Below are positions 53,685 through 64,000 of a DNA stretch of 64,000 bases, one piece after another. The translations under genes were made by a program, and so were the position numbers. The number at the start of each line of letters is the position of its first letter. Positions within the stretch are counted from its first letter, which is position 1. The DNA is from Reticulascus tulasneorum (Eukaryota; Ascomycota; Sordariomycetes; Glomerellales; Reticulascaceae), in contig LSAX01000005.1 of the NCBI GenBank assembly GCA_001557505.1, forward strand, positions 2,728,001-2,792,000, given 5' to 3'. The notes beneath the pieces are model-generated. The model was not told where the DNA came from, ran no database searches, and saw only the letters and a list, made by a program, of their open reading frames with translations.

Positions 53685-55850
53685 ATTTGAAACAGTTTCT
53701 CAAATTTTGAAGACAAGAAGAGGCTGATATGCTCTGTTGGAAGCAAGAGTAAGTAGAGACCGCAAATGGGCAGCTTGAGGCCGGAAGCCTTTCAACTTAT
53801 AGACCTCGCTTTTGGTAGATCTGAATTCCACCACCCATATCTCCAACTGAAAGCAAGTGCCGACTGTCTAGACTTCAGTAGAGATAAGAAGTGTCGATCC
53901 ATACCACCTAGGACGATACCGCTAAGGAATTGTGGCTGTACTGCGTATCTAAGCTTTGCTACCCGTGTCATGCCAAACTTGGCCAAACGCCGAAGAAGTG
54001 TCTAGGGATTTGGAGACAAGGGAACCTTGCTGTACTAACATAGAGCTGGAGTAGTATACGTATACAAGGGCCACTTGCTGCCGACTGCTGCCACATAGCT
54101 CTTGGTGGTCTGACTCTCGCCACCTTCTTTCTCCCCACATCCGAGCAAGACAAAACAGCCATGCCCATCACACGCTCTCTTTTCTTTTTTTCCCTTCTTT
54201 CTTTTTCAAATGTCAAGTGAACTCCTCTCTGTATGTGGCACTTGTACTTCTGTATCTTGCCGACTTATAGGCCGTCCATTAGTTTGAGTTCACGATCATC
54301 AATGACCAAGAATGTACAAACCAGTTGTGTGATACCATCCAACTGAATTCCCTGGCAATATGGTTCGGTTCTGAATTTCTTACTGGCCAAGGCAATCTAG
54401 AAGCACTTGGAATAAGTACAACGTACTGATCTGCTCATACCGGCAGCTCCTCTGCTAGAGGTTGACAGAAAGCCGACACTTCATCATTCTGCTCACTGCG
54501 CTTACTCATGTATATACCTAAAATAACTCTGAGACCTCGAGCGGGCTAATGAGAATATTTGGCGTTAAGCTACTGCATAGGAGTCACCTTATCACCTTCA
54601 TGGGTGTGTCTAACTTTAAGGATCCTGTGATAGGCGCCTCACAAAGGATTACTAATGGTTACTGGCACTCCTTGAAGAGCTGGAATTGCTCATGATGGCG
54701 TAAGCGACTAGGATGCAACCCGATATGGTTCGTACGTACCGTTTCAATGATAAAAGTATTGTAAGAAGGAAGTGCGGTGACCTATACATGTTGGTGTGAG
54801 GATGTCCGGTAGGCAAGCGTAGAGGTATTAAAGATCCAAGTACGGGAGCCTACAGTCTCAATTGCCACGTATGGCGTAATCCCCATCCTGGTTATCAAGC
54901 ATCTTCCGTCGTATGGTATTCACCTACAGACCAGCGAAGGAATGCCGGTAATGCGAGCTGTTGATGAAATCCATGCCTCTTCAGACAACTTACATTTGTG
55001 CTAATGCACGTCCTAGTACGAAACTGGATGATTGGCGACTGCCAACGTGCCACAAAAAAAAGTTGGAGTCACATCCTAGCACCATCTAGCGTCTGATATC
55101 ATTAGCCCATTTATACGAGCAAGCGCCATATGCCTTTGCCTAGGTTCATTATATATTAGCCCCGAGTTGTGACAGGAAATGCAGCATCCCACATGAATCT
55201 GGATGGATTCTCTGCCACCAAAGCAACCTTAGCTACTGTGACTAACTATATCACTGACCGCCTGTATTGGCAGCTTGGCCAATAGGGTTGATTGCGTGGG
55301 CGCTGCGAGCCTTGACCCCTTAGACTTGACTTCAACTTTGTTTTGAGTAATGGAGATAACTACTTGAAGATTTCTTCGTGTTATTGGGATGGTTGTCTTA
55401 TTTAAACAATGATGTTTGCCAGTTGTTGACTACATAGTTTATGACCAACACGACTATTACCTCTTCTGGTCTTACCAATATGTACTTCTTTGGAATATTC
55501 TAATTAATATGAATAGGCAGGATGAATTCTAGGTATCTTGTTGTCGTCCATTTAGGCGAGTGTCGCATGCTGTTAGGGATCTATCGAATTACTTGCGCAG
55601 TCCAAGTTAGAAGATCACTGCAGTGGCGCGTTTCAAGGCAACCCACTTGCCGGCCTGTACATAGATCTGAGTTTCGTAGATAAAAATGTAGAGAAATAGA
55701 GATAAATAGATATCCAAGCGCAGACCTGTGCACAGAATCTATTTGGCATCACACAATCAGTGTAGTCATCATCAGTTTCACACTCTTACCTATTCCACGA
55801 TTTCTCATATCCCATCAATACGATATTCTAGAAAGATTTCTCAATCCGCC
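53685..55850. other. 2.2-kb gene-free region
   Basis: Short ORFs only. It includes the DUF3176 promoter, with a C/T-rich tract at 54.17-54.22 kb, and A/T-rich stretches (55.3-55.6 kb). No transposon or RNA gene is recognised. Confidence 0.5.
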
Positions 55851-56519
55851 ATGTCTATGCAGTCGCGGTCAGGGCACCCGCAGCCGGGTCCGTTCCGGCA
55901 ACAATCTTCGCCTACACATCCACCTTCGACTTGGAACGCAGAACCATGCCCCGTCTCAGAGCTACCCGCATCAACCAGGTCCTCGGGGCTGCCTTCTCAT
56001 CGTATGGCTTCATACGACTTTAGTGGTGCATTTCTATATAGCGACGCATCGAAATCTTCGTCCAGCTCCATCAAAACAAGAGATTTTGGATACCACAGTT
56101 TTGGATACCACAGTTTGGGAGAATCCACCCAATCTGACAGCACAACGACCACAGTGCGAGTGTACGATGGACAAACCAGTTCCATAAGATGACAGGCATA
56201 TCCACTACGTTTGAATGACCAGCCTCCTGCAGTTCCCGCCAGTAGATCTGTCGCCGTGCACCGATCCCTTGAGGCCCGATTTCAAGCACATGCCCAAAGC
56301 GTTTCCAACCAACGAGAGGCAAGGCAAAGACAGACATATGCCGAGCCTGTGAGACCTGAATTCTTTCAGGATTCCACCAAGCACCCATCGCTTCCCATTG
56401 CTAGATCCCTTTCCCAAAGCGCATCGCAGTCTCCGATTGGTGATAGGGGAGATCCTCGCCTACCTCCACCGTCATACTGGGACCTACACTCCCACCTATC
56501 TCGGGACAAAGAAAGCTAA
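55851..56519 (+). other. Low-complexity ORFs of doubtful status
   Basis: ATG 55851 opens a Ser/Pro/Thr-rich frame of 113 codons to 56192, and a second frame (56211-56519, 102 codons) has similar Ser/Gln/Arg-rich composition. They may be exons of one disordered-protein gene or remnants of one. No domain is recognised and no convincing intron joins them. Confidence 0.25.
56086..56119. repeat. 15-bp tandem repeat
   Basis: ttttggataccacag occurs twice in tandem with a partial third unit, encoding FGYHSFGYHSLG in the plus-strand frame. Confidence 0.85.
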
Positions 56520-57576
56520 TATTTTTTGGATCATGATGAACCAGCGCATCGGTCAATGGCCCCTGGAACTCAAAAGTTTGACCGGTAGAGGGATTCGGCA
56601 AGCATGTCAGCCGCGCGAGGCAGACTGAACGAGCGAGATTATGCTATCGGCTTGCCTGAAAAATCTAGAATATCCTCAACGCTTGCTCGAGTACGACGGC
56701 TTCATCTCTATTAAATCTGAGCATAACGGTTCTGAGGAGTGCTCAACGCGAGAACTTGGTAATATTGGATCGCTTTGAGGTTGAATCACCAACTTACGCC
56801 AACTACTAGCAGCGCAGCTTGATCAGAAAACGTGATCTCAGTGACTACAGTTCTATGAGCTCGGAAGATACGGACTGTACGGATTCGGCCTCATTTCTGT
56901 TTGGGGACTTTTTTGACGACCATCTGACCCGAGGTGAGGGCCATCCATGTGGGGAAGCTCCTTTCACTCCTGTTCAATTACATCATAGCCCGTTAATTAT
57001 AGTTGCACACGCAAAAGGCAGTCTGCATTCATTAAATGCCACTCTCGCATTTACCATGCCCATCATCTCGGGGAGAGGCCAATCGTATGCCGAGCCTATT
57101 TGAGAGGTCGTGCGATACGCGTAACCGGCCGACTCGGGCTAGGTAGTTCCCCGAATTGAACCCTGCTAGATGAGGCCGAATGTCCGAAAAGGGTGCATGT
57201 ACGCGCACTTTGCAGCAATCTTGATCCAACAACCATGCATAACCACCGGTCCGATCCTTTATTTCGGGATTTTACCTATTCGAGTACTCAAACCAACGCA
57301 ATGATTGACAACAACATCAGGCAATGAGGTAATGCAACCGCTGGATTTGCCAATTAGACTGAGCTAGGAGATGCGTGATCAGTTTAAGGATTTTTACCTG
57401 GCGATAAAGAAAATTGCCATGCTACGAGCCTAGACATTCCTTTGTTGCCTGTGATTGCCAGCACGCAAATTTTTCTATATAAATGAGCTTACTACAACCC
57501 AGTGTCAACCAAGGCACTATCAGTTTCGATCAGCATTCCATATCTTCCATCCAAAACTCCAAACTCATTCCCCAAT
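56520..57576. other. Gene-free region upstream of the VOC gene
   Basis: A 94-codon frame at 56819-57103 (Asp/Ser-rich start) has no recognisable domain. The remainder is promoter. Confidence 0.4.
57476..57483 (+). promoter_or_regulatory. TATA box of the secreted VOC gene
   Basis: TATATAAA lies about 94 bp before ATG 57577. Confidence 0.5.
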
Positions 57577-58278
57577 ATGCTTGTTACATCATTGATTATG
57601 ATGTCGATCGTTTCGGCGGCCATAGCTTGCAAATCTCCGCCGCCAGGAAGTGGCAACGCCACTGGGTACCCAACTCTCGTCCTCGGCCATGAAGGCTCGG
57701 ATCCGGCAACTGTCGGATACTTCGTTAATCACTTCTCCTTGAACGTCAACAATCTAACGCGGAGCATGGAATTTTATGGACAAGTTTTTGGCATGCGGCA
57801 TATGTTCACGTACCAGCTGACACGTCACCTTTCATTCACTTATATGGGCCACAGCAGCGGCGGTAGAAACGGCACCGGTTACCAGACTACCCAGGAGCTA
57901 ATTCGACAGAAGAATAACGGAGCGGGCAGGATCGAGATGGTGTACCTCGATATCCCAGGCAAAGACATTCCCGGTTCGCTGGAGGAAATAAGTACGCTGA
58001 GCCACGTCGGTATCGTTGTGCCGGACCTATTAGTAGCGCAGGAACGGCTTGAGAGATACGGCGTGACCATCTACAAGAAGGTGGGCGACCCGATGCCGAC
58101 TGAAGGACCTTTGAGCAGACCCTCTCTTCTGGGAGATGCTTCGCAGCTAACTCCCGAGGACTTCGCGGCTATTCAGGCGGGGATGAGCGTGTTGAATAAT
58201 CAGACCATCTTTGCTGCGGATCCCGATGGCAATCTGCTGGAAATCCAGCCCCAAGATGAAGGGTCATTGTTTGGTTAG
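57577..58278 (+). CDS. Secreted VOC/glyoxalase-fold protein
   Basis: A single exon of 233 residues. The ATG at 57577 gives a clean signal peptide (MLVTSLIMMSIVSAAIA); the upstream in-frame codons have no ATG. The mature part has two VOC half-domains: FVNHFSLNVNNLTRSMEFYG with FGMRHMF, and LSHVGIVVPDLLVAQERLER with the closing AADPDGNLLEIQP. Metal-ligand-like residues are visible: His in VNHFSLNV, His in LSHVGIVV, and Glu in NLLEI. Glyoxalase I is normally cytosolic, but secreted VOC proteins of this layout are known in ascomycetes. N-glycosylation sites (NAT, NLT, NGT, NQT) fit secretion. The substrate is unknown; the family includes dioxygenases and isomerases as well as glyoxalase. Confidence 0.85.
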   Translation: MLVTSLIMMSIVSAAIACKSPPPGSGNATGYPTLVLGHEGSDPATVGYFVNHFSLNVNNLTRSMEFYGQVFGMRHMFTYQLTRHLSFTYMGHSSGGRNGTGYQTTQELIRQKNNGAGRIEMVYLDIPGKDIPGSLEEISTLSHVGIVVPDLLVAQERLERYGVTIYKKVGDPMPTEGPLSRPSLLGDASQLTPEDFAAIQAGMSVLNNQTIFAADPDGNLLEIQPQDEGSLFG

Positions 58279-59340
58279 GGCAAGCTTCTATGTATGGAGG
58301 GCAAAGGTTGGACGGTTACACGTGTGTTCACAAGCAGATTGCCATTGAAGGAGCCCAGGGCGAACAACATACCAGTACCATCACTTTATGCCATTTAAGA
58401 GCCTACTTATTCTGCATTTCATAGTCATTGGAGCTGGCAGACATAATGGACATCAGACATGCAGAAAACAGATGGACAGTTGTCCGGGAAGTCATTCACC
58501 TCGCCCATATACTGTCACAACCAACTTGAAAGCAGACACAACCATAATTAGTCGAGAGATGCTCTCTTGGATTGGGTACCGTATCGATATAACTTAAGCA
58601 GCAATTAGTAACGGAGATGGAGATCCTGGGCCAAGTTCCTGCAAGAGGGTTCGATTGTGAGTCCAGGTGCGAGGTGTCTCGTGTGCTAAAGTAATTGTAG
58701 ACTACCAGCAGAGTAATGACAAACTAGTGCAAGCAATCAAGGATGCCATGAAAATGCAGGAGTTGAAAAATTGCATCTCAATTATGAAGCGGTTGGCGAT
58801 GCCACGTTAATCTAGAAGGCTTATACCAGCCTAGACCACGTGACAGCCTGCCGCCTGTGCGCACATCAACGGCGGCCTCTTGGACGGAGGGATCATCTCT
58901 CCAAGCCACACTCATGCTCCGCCACGTTGCAATTCTCCGCACTTCTCAAAACATCCGCAAGGCTGCGAGTCGGATCTGGCTTACCTCGGAATATTTGCAA
59001 ACGGAATGATCGAAATACTGTGACATAGAGCTGGAGATACAGGACTTTCATCGAGACAAATACCTTCCTCATTTCTGGTTGCATCTTGACTCCATATGGA
59101 CGATCATTCACATTCTCATCAGTTATTAGTGGGAAGTTTAGCCAATATCGATGATTCCCCCTTCCCGGCGAGTGGCAGGCATGATTTGACCATTTCTCAA
59201 CCGCCACGAAGACCACTTGGCCAGGATTTCTCTTCGTGGTACAGTAGTGAACTCTCTACTAGGTAAAATATGCCTCTGTTCGCCACTATGAGTCAGAAAT
59301 AATACGAAAGATAGGAGCCTACGCCCCGCTAAAGACGCCT
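58279..59340. other. 1-kb gene-free region
   Basis: No supported gene. It should hold the start of the DUF7708 gene, which was not found. Confidence 0.4.
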
Positions 59341-61152
59341 TTGAGAAAGCCGTGGAAGTGCTGAAGCGAGACTTATCTCCAACTGACTGCGACATTATCT
59401 GGCTTCGAGGGAAAAACTCCATTGTCGATGTCCAGAAGGCGCTGTTGGAAGCCCAGCTAAAATACCAGGACCAGTCTTCCAAAAGCAAGCTAAGGTCATT
59501 CCTGTCGAAGTGTTCATCCAGAGTCGTGTATTACGCCCGTTAGTATATTTAGCCCTAGTCAGATCCTTCACTGGACAGGCTGACCTCCCACGCAGCAATC
59601 TTCGATACCCTTTCCCAACACTATCCGGAGTATGTCTCCCTCGCCTGGGGCGCGTTCAAGTTCTTTTTTACAGTAAGCTACCACGCTTCTTGTGGTCCCA
59701 CTATCGACCCAACAAAGGTTCTTCAGATATTCACTCGGGCTAGGTTATGATAAACTACGAGGAGCTCCTTACTGAATTCTGTCGTGCAATCGCGAATATA
59801 TCGAATGTGCTGCCAAGGACCAAGTTGCTTTATGAGCTCTATCCGACCGAGGGGATGCAGACGGCGGTTGCCGGTGTCTACGCCAAGATCATAGAATTTG
59901 TTCTCGAAACAACGAAATGGTATAAAAAGACGAAAATACAACATGCTGTCGCTGCCGTTGTGAGCCCGTATAAGATCAGCTTCAAGAGTATCGTGGATGA
60001 GATCGCTGAACGGTCGAGAGGCGTTGATGAGCTGGCCAGCACTGCTGTTAAGGCCGAGCTCCGTGATGTGCACCTTAAAGTCGGCACCCTCTACGATGAG
60101 AACTTCTCTTTAATGGGGGAATTATCTGTTATGAAACATGAGCTAGTCAGAATGAGGGACCAGTTCCGCATTATGACTCAAGCTATGGTTGGTGGGTGGA
60201 CAATTCATCATCCATGCTGACCAGAGTGCTAACACATGGATTCATTCAAGAAACTCAAGCCTTGCAATGCCAGATTGCTTTCAATCAGCAAGGGCAGACG
60301 TCCTTAATGTTAGAGTGGCAGACTGAAAGCATTCGACAGACTTTGGAACAGTCTGCAACTGGTTATGGGAGCTCCGCCGAGACGTTGAAATTCTGTCAAT
60401 CGATGCGAAACCGACGCAGATTAAGAAGCGCAGCCCAGTTAACTGGACCCGATATTTTGAGACTGAAAGCCTGGCTGGAGGATCAAGGTTCTTCCCTTAT
60501 AGTTGCACAAGCCAAAGGAATCAGAAACAGCTCCATCGACTTCGCCACCAACTTCCTCGACGTAGTGATCGAGTCAAAAGTGCCGATAATATGGGCTCTA
60601 CCATCGAGTCTCAAAGACTCACCAGCCCTCACGGCAATACTAAAGTCTTTAGCTTTGCAGGCTATGCATTTCAATGGCAAAGACAACCGTACTGAGCTTT
60701 GTTCAATCTCAATGCACGATATCCGAAATGCAAAATCTGTTGCGAACTGGCTCAACGTATTAGAGAGCTGTTTCAGGAGCTTGACGAAGATCTTTGTCAT
60801 CATCGACCTGAATTTGATTCAAAGATCCACGAGCGTTGGGGGCGATGTGGATGACCGCTACACAGCTGAGCAGTTTATTGCAGGGTTGCGCAAAATCGTT
60901 GGTGCAAAACCCCGCGGGTGGACCAAGATGGTGCTTGTGTCGTGTTCATCAGACTGGTTTGACTCAACGTTACCCGAGTCACTTCAAGATCTCACCAGGC
61001 TCTGCACAGACAGGGGTATTGTTCAGGAAAGAATTTTTGCGAGTCCTAGGCTGAAAGGTTTATCACGGCGGCAGGCAAGAACGTCATCGCAATATTTGCG
61101 AGCGGCGGTAGGATTATCAGCGAGGAATCGCGACCACAGGGACTCAGATTAG
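59335..61152 (+). CDS. DUF7708 (STAND/NLR-like) protein, 5' end unresolved
   Basis: Exons about 59335-59539, 59596-59672, 59744-60191 and 60251-61152 are in frame; donors are GTTAGT, GTAAGC and GTGGGT, and the last intron has a GCTAAC branch. The N-terminal part is the DUF7708 module typical of fungal NACHT/ankyrin-like proteins: DAFEKAVEVLKRDLSP, IFDTLSQHYPEYVSLAWGAF, NYEELLTEFCRAIANISNVL, LLYELYPTEGMQTAVAGVYA and AELRDVHLKVG. The rest (from AMVETQALQC) contains VPIIWALPSSLKDSPALTAI and KIFVIIDLNLIQ, a pattern of related fungal proteins without an obvious Walker A. No in-frame ATG is found before DAFEKA, where a stop lies just upstream, so a first exon is missing or the gene is truncated. 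Near the end another frame (from FITAAGKNVIAIF) is also open, a possible late frameshift. Likely recognition or signalling function. Confidence 0.7.
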
Positions 61153-61509
61153 CAGATGTACGTTGAAATCCCGGGAAAATACAATGTGACGCGATAAATA
61201 TAGTGAAGAAGTACTCCGTAGAAGTACCGCATAAAAACCAGCCAGGCCCTCAATCCGCGGCCACAGAGACTGCATGCATGCACTGCCCCTTAATATTGCT
61301 GCCTAAGGCTGAGCAGGATGTCGTGGCTCAGCTTATTACTTTCTCATCAAGAGCACGTCTCGTCTCTCATCTCCCAGCCTCACCTGCCTGGTCATTCCTG
61401 TTTCGAACTCAATTGTTTATCGCTTGTATCTCAAAGGCTATCTTGAATCGCATCTGGTCCTGGTCCTGATCCTAATTACCAGACCTGACGATATTTCCTC
61501 TCAGCCTAG
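61153..61509. other. Short spacer
   Basis: No feature is recognised. Confidence 0.5.
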
Positions 61510-62581
61510 ATGGACCCAGGTTTTCACATGAGGTCGCCTGACCAGTCTCTGCCAACTCCTCAGAAAAGTCTTTTTACTGAGTCCACTATCTCTAAAGATG
61601 ATACCCGAGGCGCTGCATCGCGAGAAAGACAAATATTGTCGACAATCCAGTCAGCACCGCGATACCCCATGCCGCAATCTTCCGGAGGCCCTCCACCTCC
61701 CGGACGAGGTTCGTCCCACACAGAGTTGGCCGAGATGATTCTCTGACAGTGATGTAGACTCATATCACCCCCCAATACAAATACCGTCTCAGGAAGCTTT
61801 GGCTGCCGAAAGTAATATCAGAGATGGACAGTCCAGAGCAGAACGGCTCGCACGGACTAGGCAGGAAAACGCTACGTTTCTTGACACGCCGAACTCTCGC
61901 TCAGAAGGGCAGAACTGGCGCCAGGAGTTAAGTACCAACAGAGAATATGGGAAATCTTCCGAGTTACAACTCGGATCAGAAACCCCCGTTGATCAGTCAA
62001 TAAGAATCTCGACAGCAGTGACTCTATCCAGCGCTGAGACAACACCAGTTCCGGATCAGAATCATGTTGCTGTGAAACCAGGATTGGCTTTGGCCCTCGG
62101 ATCAATTGCAGACGAATATCTCAACTTTGACGTTTTGGATGATAGGAGCGGCGCCTCGCGATATATATCGTTTCTACTTGATACCATCCAAACTCTCCAA
62201 TCCCGACTGGCGTTTCAAGAAAAGGTACAACGGAACTCGCCAGATTCAAAGAGCAATGACAACGGTGTACGACTGGAAGACCAAAACACGGACCACAAAG
62301 ATACGGACCGACAAGACACGCTACCTAAGTTCCAAGTGCTTCACCGGGTATTTTGCGGTACAAGCATGCATGATCATAATGCTGCTACTTATGAAGATCA
62401 TCCGTATCACACTACTCAAACATCAGGCTTATTAACAGGAGAAGAACTGTTGTGTGGTAAGGTGTGTATCTCTGATATAGAAGGGTACTTGCGTAAAGTC
62501 GCTGTTTGCAAATTGGCTGCGTTTACAGCATTCTCCAATCATGTAATCGGCCCCCACATTTGCTTACCTTGCTGCTTTTAA
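61510..62581 (+). pseudogene. Fragment resembling the N-terminus of large fungal AAA-type ATPases
   Basis: A first frame (61510-61746) is Pro/Ser-rich and ends IL-stop. The next frame continues with a natural-looking SYHPPIQIPSQEALAAES into 61799-62581, so a frame change is needed at about 61.74 kb. The second part has a helical segment (SFLLDTIQTLQSRLAFQEKV) and the stretch FQVLHRVFCGTSMHDHNAA with YEDHPY, ending DIEGYLRKV. This resembles the region that precedes the ATPase core in large fungal AAA proteins. The ATPase core itself (Walker A/B) is absent downstream, where the DNA becomes AT-rich. It is read as a truncated relic; the family link is tentative. Confidence 0.4.
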
Positions 62582-63956
62582 TTACAGCTTATAAATACCC
62601 CTCCAACACCCACCCCCCTCTTCAACTTAAATATATTGTTTATTTTAATGTTACCCTCACACATTCTAAACCCTACTATTGAAATTTCATGATCACACCG
62701 TTTTCTATCATTATACCGTTTTGCTTACAGCCTAAAATAGCCTTACAGTGAATCGAGTTCTACGGTGCTCCCGGAAACCCTGTATGGCTTTGTTCCTCAA
62801 TATGCTTGCCTGAAAACATCTGATAATATACACCAAATTTCCCCCTCTCTTTCATACTCCTTACGATCAAGGCATTTTGCGGAATCCGATTCTCGCAGGT
62901 AATATTTCACATTACTCGGAGCTCACTTTCACAGATTTAAGGCTGCTGACTTGAATATATCAATAGTGAATATCAACCTCTCGTTGATCCGACCTGGTGA
63001 TTACTCGCCTCCTTTCATTACGTAGCAGACCATAGGTCCGACAAGCGATGACTGCAAGTTGAAGATAATGCCTCGCAAGAAAGCCTGACCTGAACATGAT
63101 ACTTATTCGGTCCTTTTACGTCAGAAAGAGGCTGCGGGCTCATCTCAAGATTGGTCAACAGGCAACTTAGTCCCGCGTGATGATTGCGCTCCTCAGTCCT
63201 TATTGAAGACCTGCAATCCCCGCTGACTGAAGACCCCGACGGGGACCTAGATGGACCGTTCTTCAAGGGATCCGATGACAAGGATCATACAAGTCGGACC
63301 TTCTTTTCCTGGCATCGTCATCAAAGCTCGAGAAAGACCGGTGTTACTACGTTGATGTAGCTCGGTCTTCCATTCCTGACCCTCTTGGCAGACCCGTGTT
63401 TGCCCAAACCATGGAGCGTGTGACGCTTCTCAGAACCTTGTCACTCCGTTGATTCTTGGTCTTGTCTTGGTCTTAATGACCTAGGGGCTACCCTTGGCAA
63501 CTGGTCGTCCACGAAGTAGGCTCCTGAGACTGGCCTTGAGGCTGTTACTGGTTCGTGATGGGTTGCTGCCTCTCGGATGTGTCTATTTCCGTATGGTTAC
63601 TCTGCGTTCTTATCCTGCCGACTTTGTATCAGGTGGGAAAACGTAACGTGGCCAGGAGGGAGGTGACCCTTGGCCTATGTTCAAACCATGAAGCAATTTA
63701 ATAAGGAGGCAATGATAACCGATGAATAATGCTGGTATCAAGTCTCTCCGGAGGCCTCTGGGAGCTGTCGCGGATTATCTGTCATTGATCGACTGTGGAA
63801 CAGCGAACCTGGCTTTGGATGGACTTACTAAGATAGAAAGTTTCACTATATAAAGGTGTAACCCCTCCCTCTGTGCTCCGGGATTTGTATTCATCACAAA
63901 ACATCTCATTTATTCACGGTATAACAATTTGATATCTCACAGATCTATTCACCATA
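62582..63956. other. 1.4-kb gene-free region
   Basis: AT-rich up to 63.0 kb, then mixed composition. It is the promoter side of the gene at the right edge. No RNA gene or repeat is recognised. Confidence 0.5.
63847..63854 (+). promoter_or_regulatory. TATA box of the gene at the right edge
   Basis: TATATAAA is followed by a C/T-rich tract (acccctccctctgtgctcc) and ATG 110 bp downstream, a typical highly expressed fungal promoter layout. Confidence 0.55.
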
Positions 63957-64000
63957 ATGGCTACCCGCCCGATTTCTTACAGGGAAGCCTCCGGAGTCTC
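63957..64000 (+). CDS. Start of a gene cut by the window edge
   Basis: ATG 63957 in good context (caccataATGGCT) begins MATRPISYREASGV and is open to the edge. It is supported by the TATA box and pyrimidine leader just upstream. Too short to identify. Confidence 0.5.
   Translation, partial: MATRPISYREASGV

Noticed and set aside
58640..58670. tRNA-like B-box (ggttcgattgtgag)
   Set aside because: The last bases do not fit the B-box and no cloverleaf or A-box is placed correctly. No tRNA or rRNA gene was found anywhere in the window.

Overview
The window is nuclear DNA of a filamentous ascomycete (Pezizomycotina). Most genes are split by short introns of about 45-85 nt with GT(A/G)NGN donors, CTRAC-like branch points and CAG/TAG acceptors. 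The gene content is typical of these fungi: HET-domain proteins, BTB and F-box proteins, a secreted X325/BIM1-like protein, GH55, a C2H2 factor, a P450, an NmrA-like regulator, and DUF3176- and DUF7708-type proteins. GC-rich genic blocks alternate with AT-rich, repeat-bearing gaps. Nothing shows a bacterial or organellar origin. All spliced models were built by eye from splice sites and frame continuity.

Layout. 1-5 kb: the 3' end of a kinase-like gene, a GPI-anchored X325/BIM1-like gene (minus) and a BTB gene (minus). 6-9 kb: an orphan spliced gene, a decayed GMC oxidoreductase head and a C2H2 transcription factor. 9-19 kb: an uninterrupted minus-strand block with a HET protein, an M43 pappalysin-like cell-surface protease, a proline iminopeptidase-like hydrolase, a six-exon P450 and a secreted lactonase-like beta-propeller with a frame break. 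19-29 kb: AT-rich and repeat-rich, with a transcription-factor-like ORF lacking a zinc cluster, an LTR-like element, a small cysteine-rich secreted protein, a DUF7587 gene flanked by copies of one hairpin-forming repeat, and a secreted CNADNC-type protein with a one-base frame break.

29.9-37.6 kb: one very large minus-strand gene (about 2,350 codons). It encodes a secreted GH55 beta-1,3-glucanase joined by Thr/Pro-rich linkers to a subtilisin-like (S8) unit that has its own propeptide and dibasic sites, then a cysteine-rich tail. It reads like a cell-wall-degrading polyprotein and is the most remarkable object in the window.

39-50 kb: a small secreted protein, an F-box-like protein, a seven-exon HET-like membrane protein, a HET gene broken by a one-base loss and joined tail-to-tail with a headless Gfo/Idh/MocA (D-xylose dehydrogenase-like) fragment, and an NmrA-like gene. 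51-64 kb: a DUF3176-type membrane protein, a secreted VOC/glyoxalase-fold protein, a DUF7708 (STAND/NLR-like) gene, a broken fragment resembling the N-terminus of large fungal AAA-type ATPases, and the first codons of a gene running off the right edge.

Together the genes suggest an accessory-type region concerned with surface and secreted functions (wall hydrolases, proteases, candidate effectors) and self/non-self recognition (HET, DUF7708, kinase-like). Several members are decaying and repeats lie between them.
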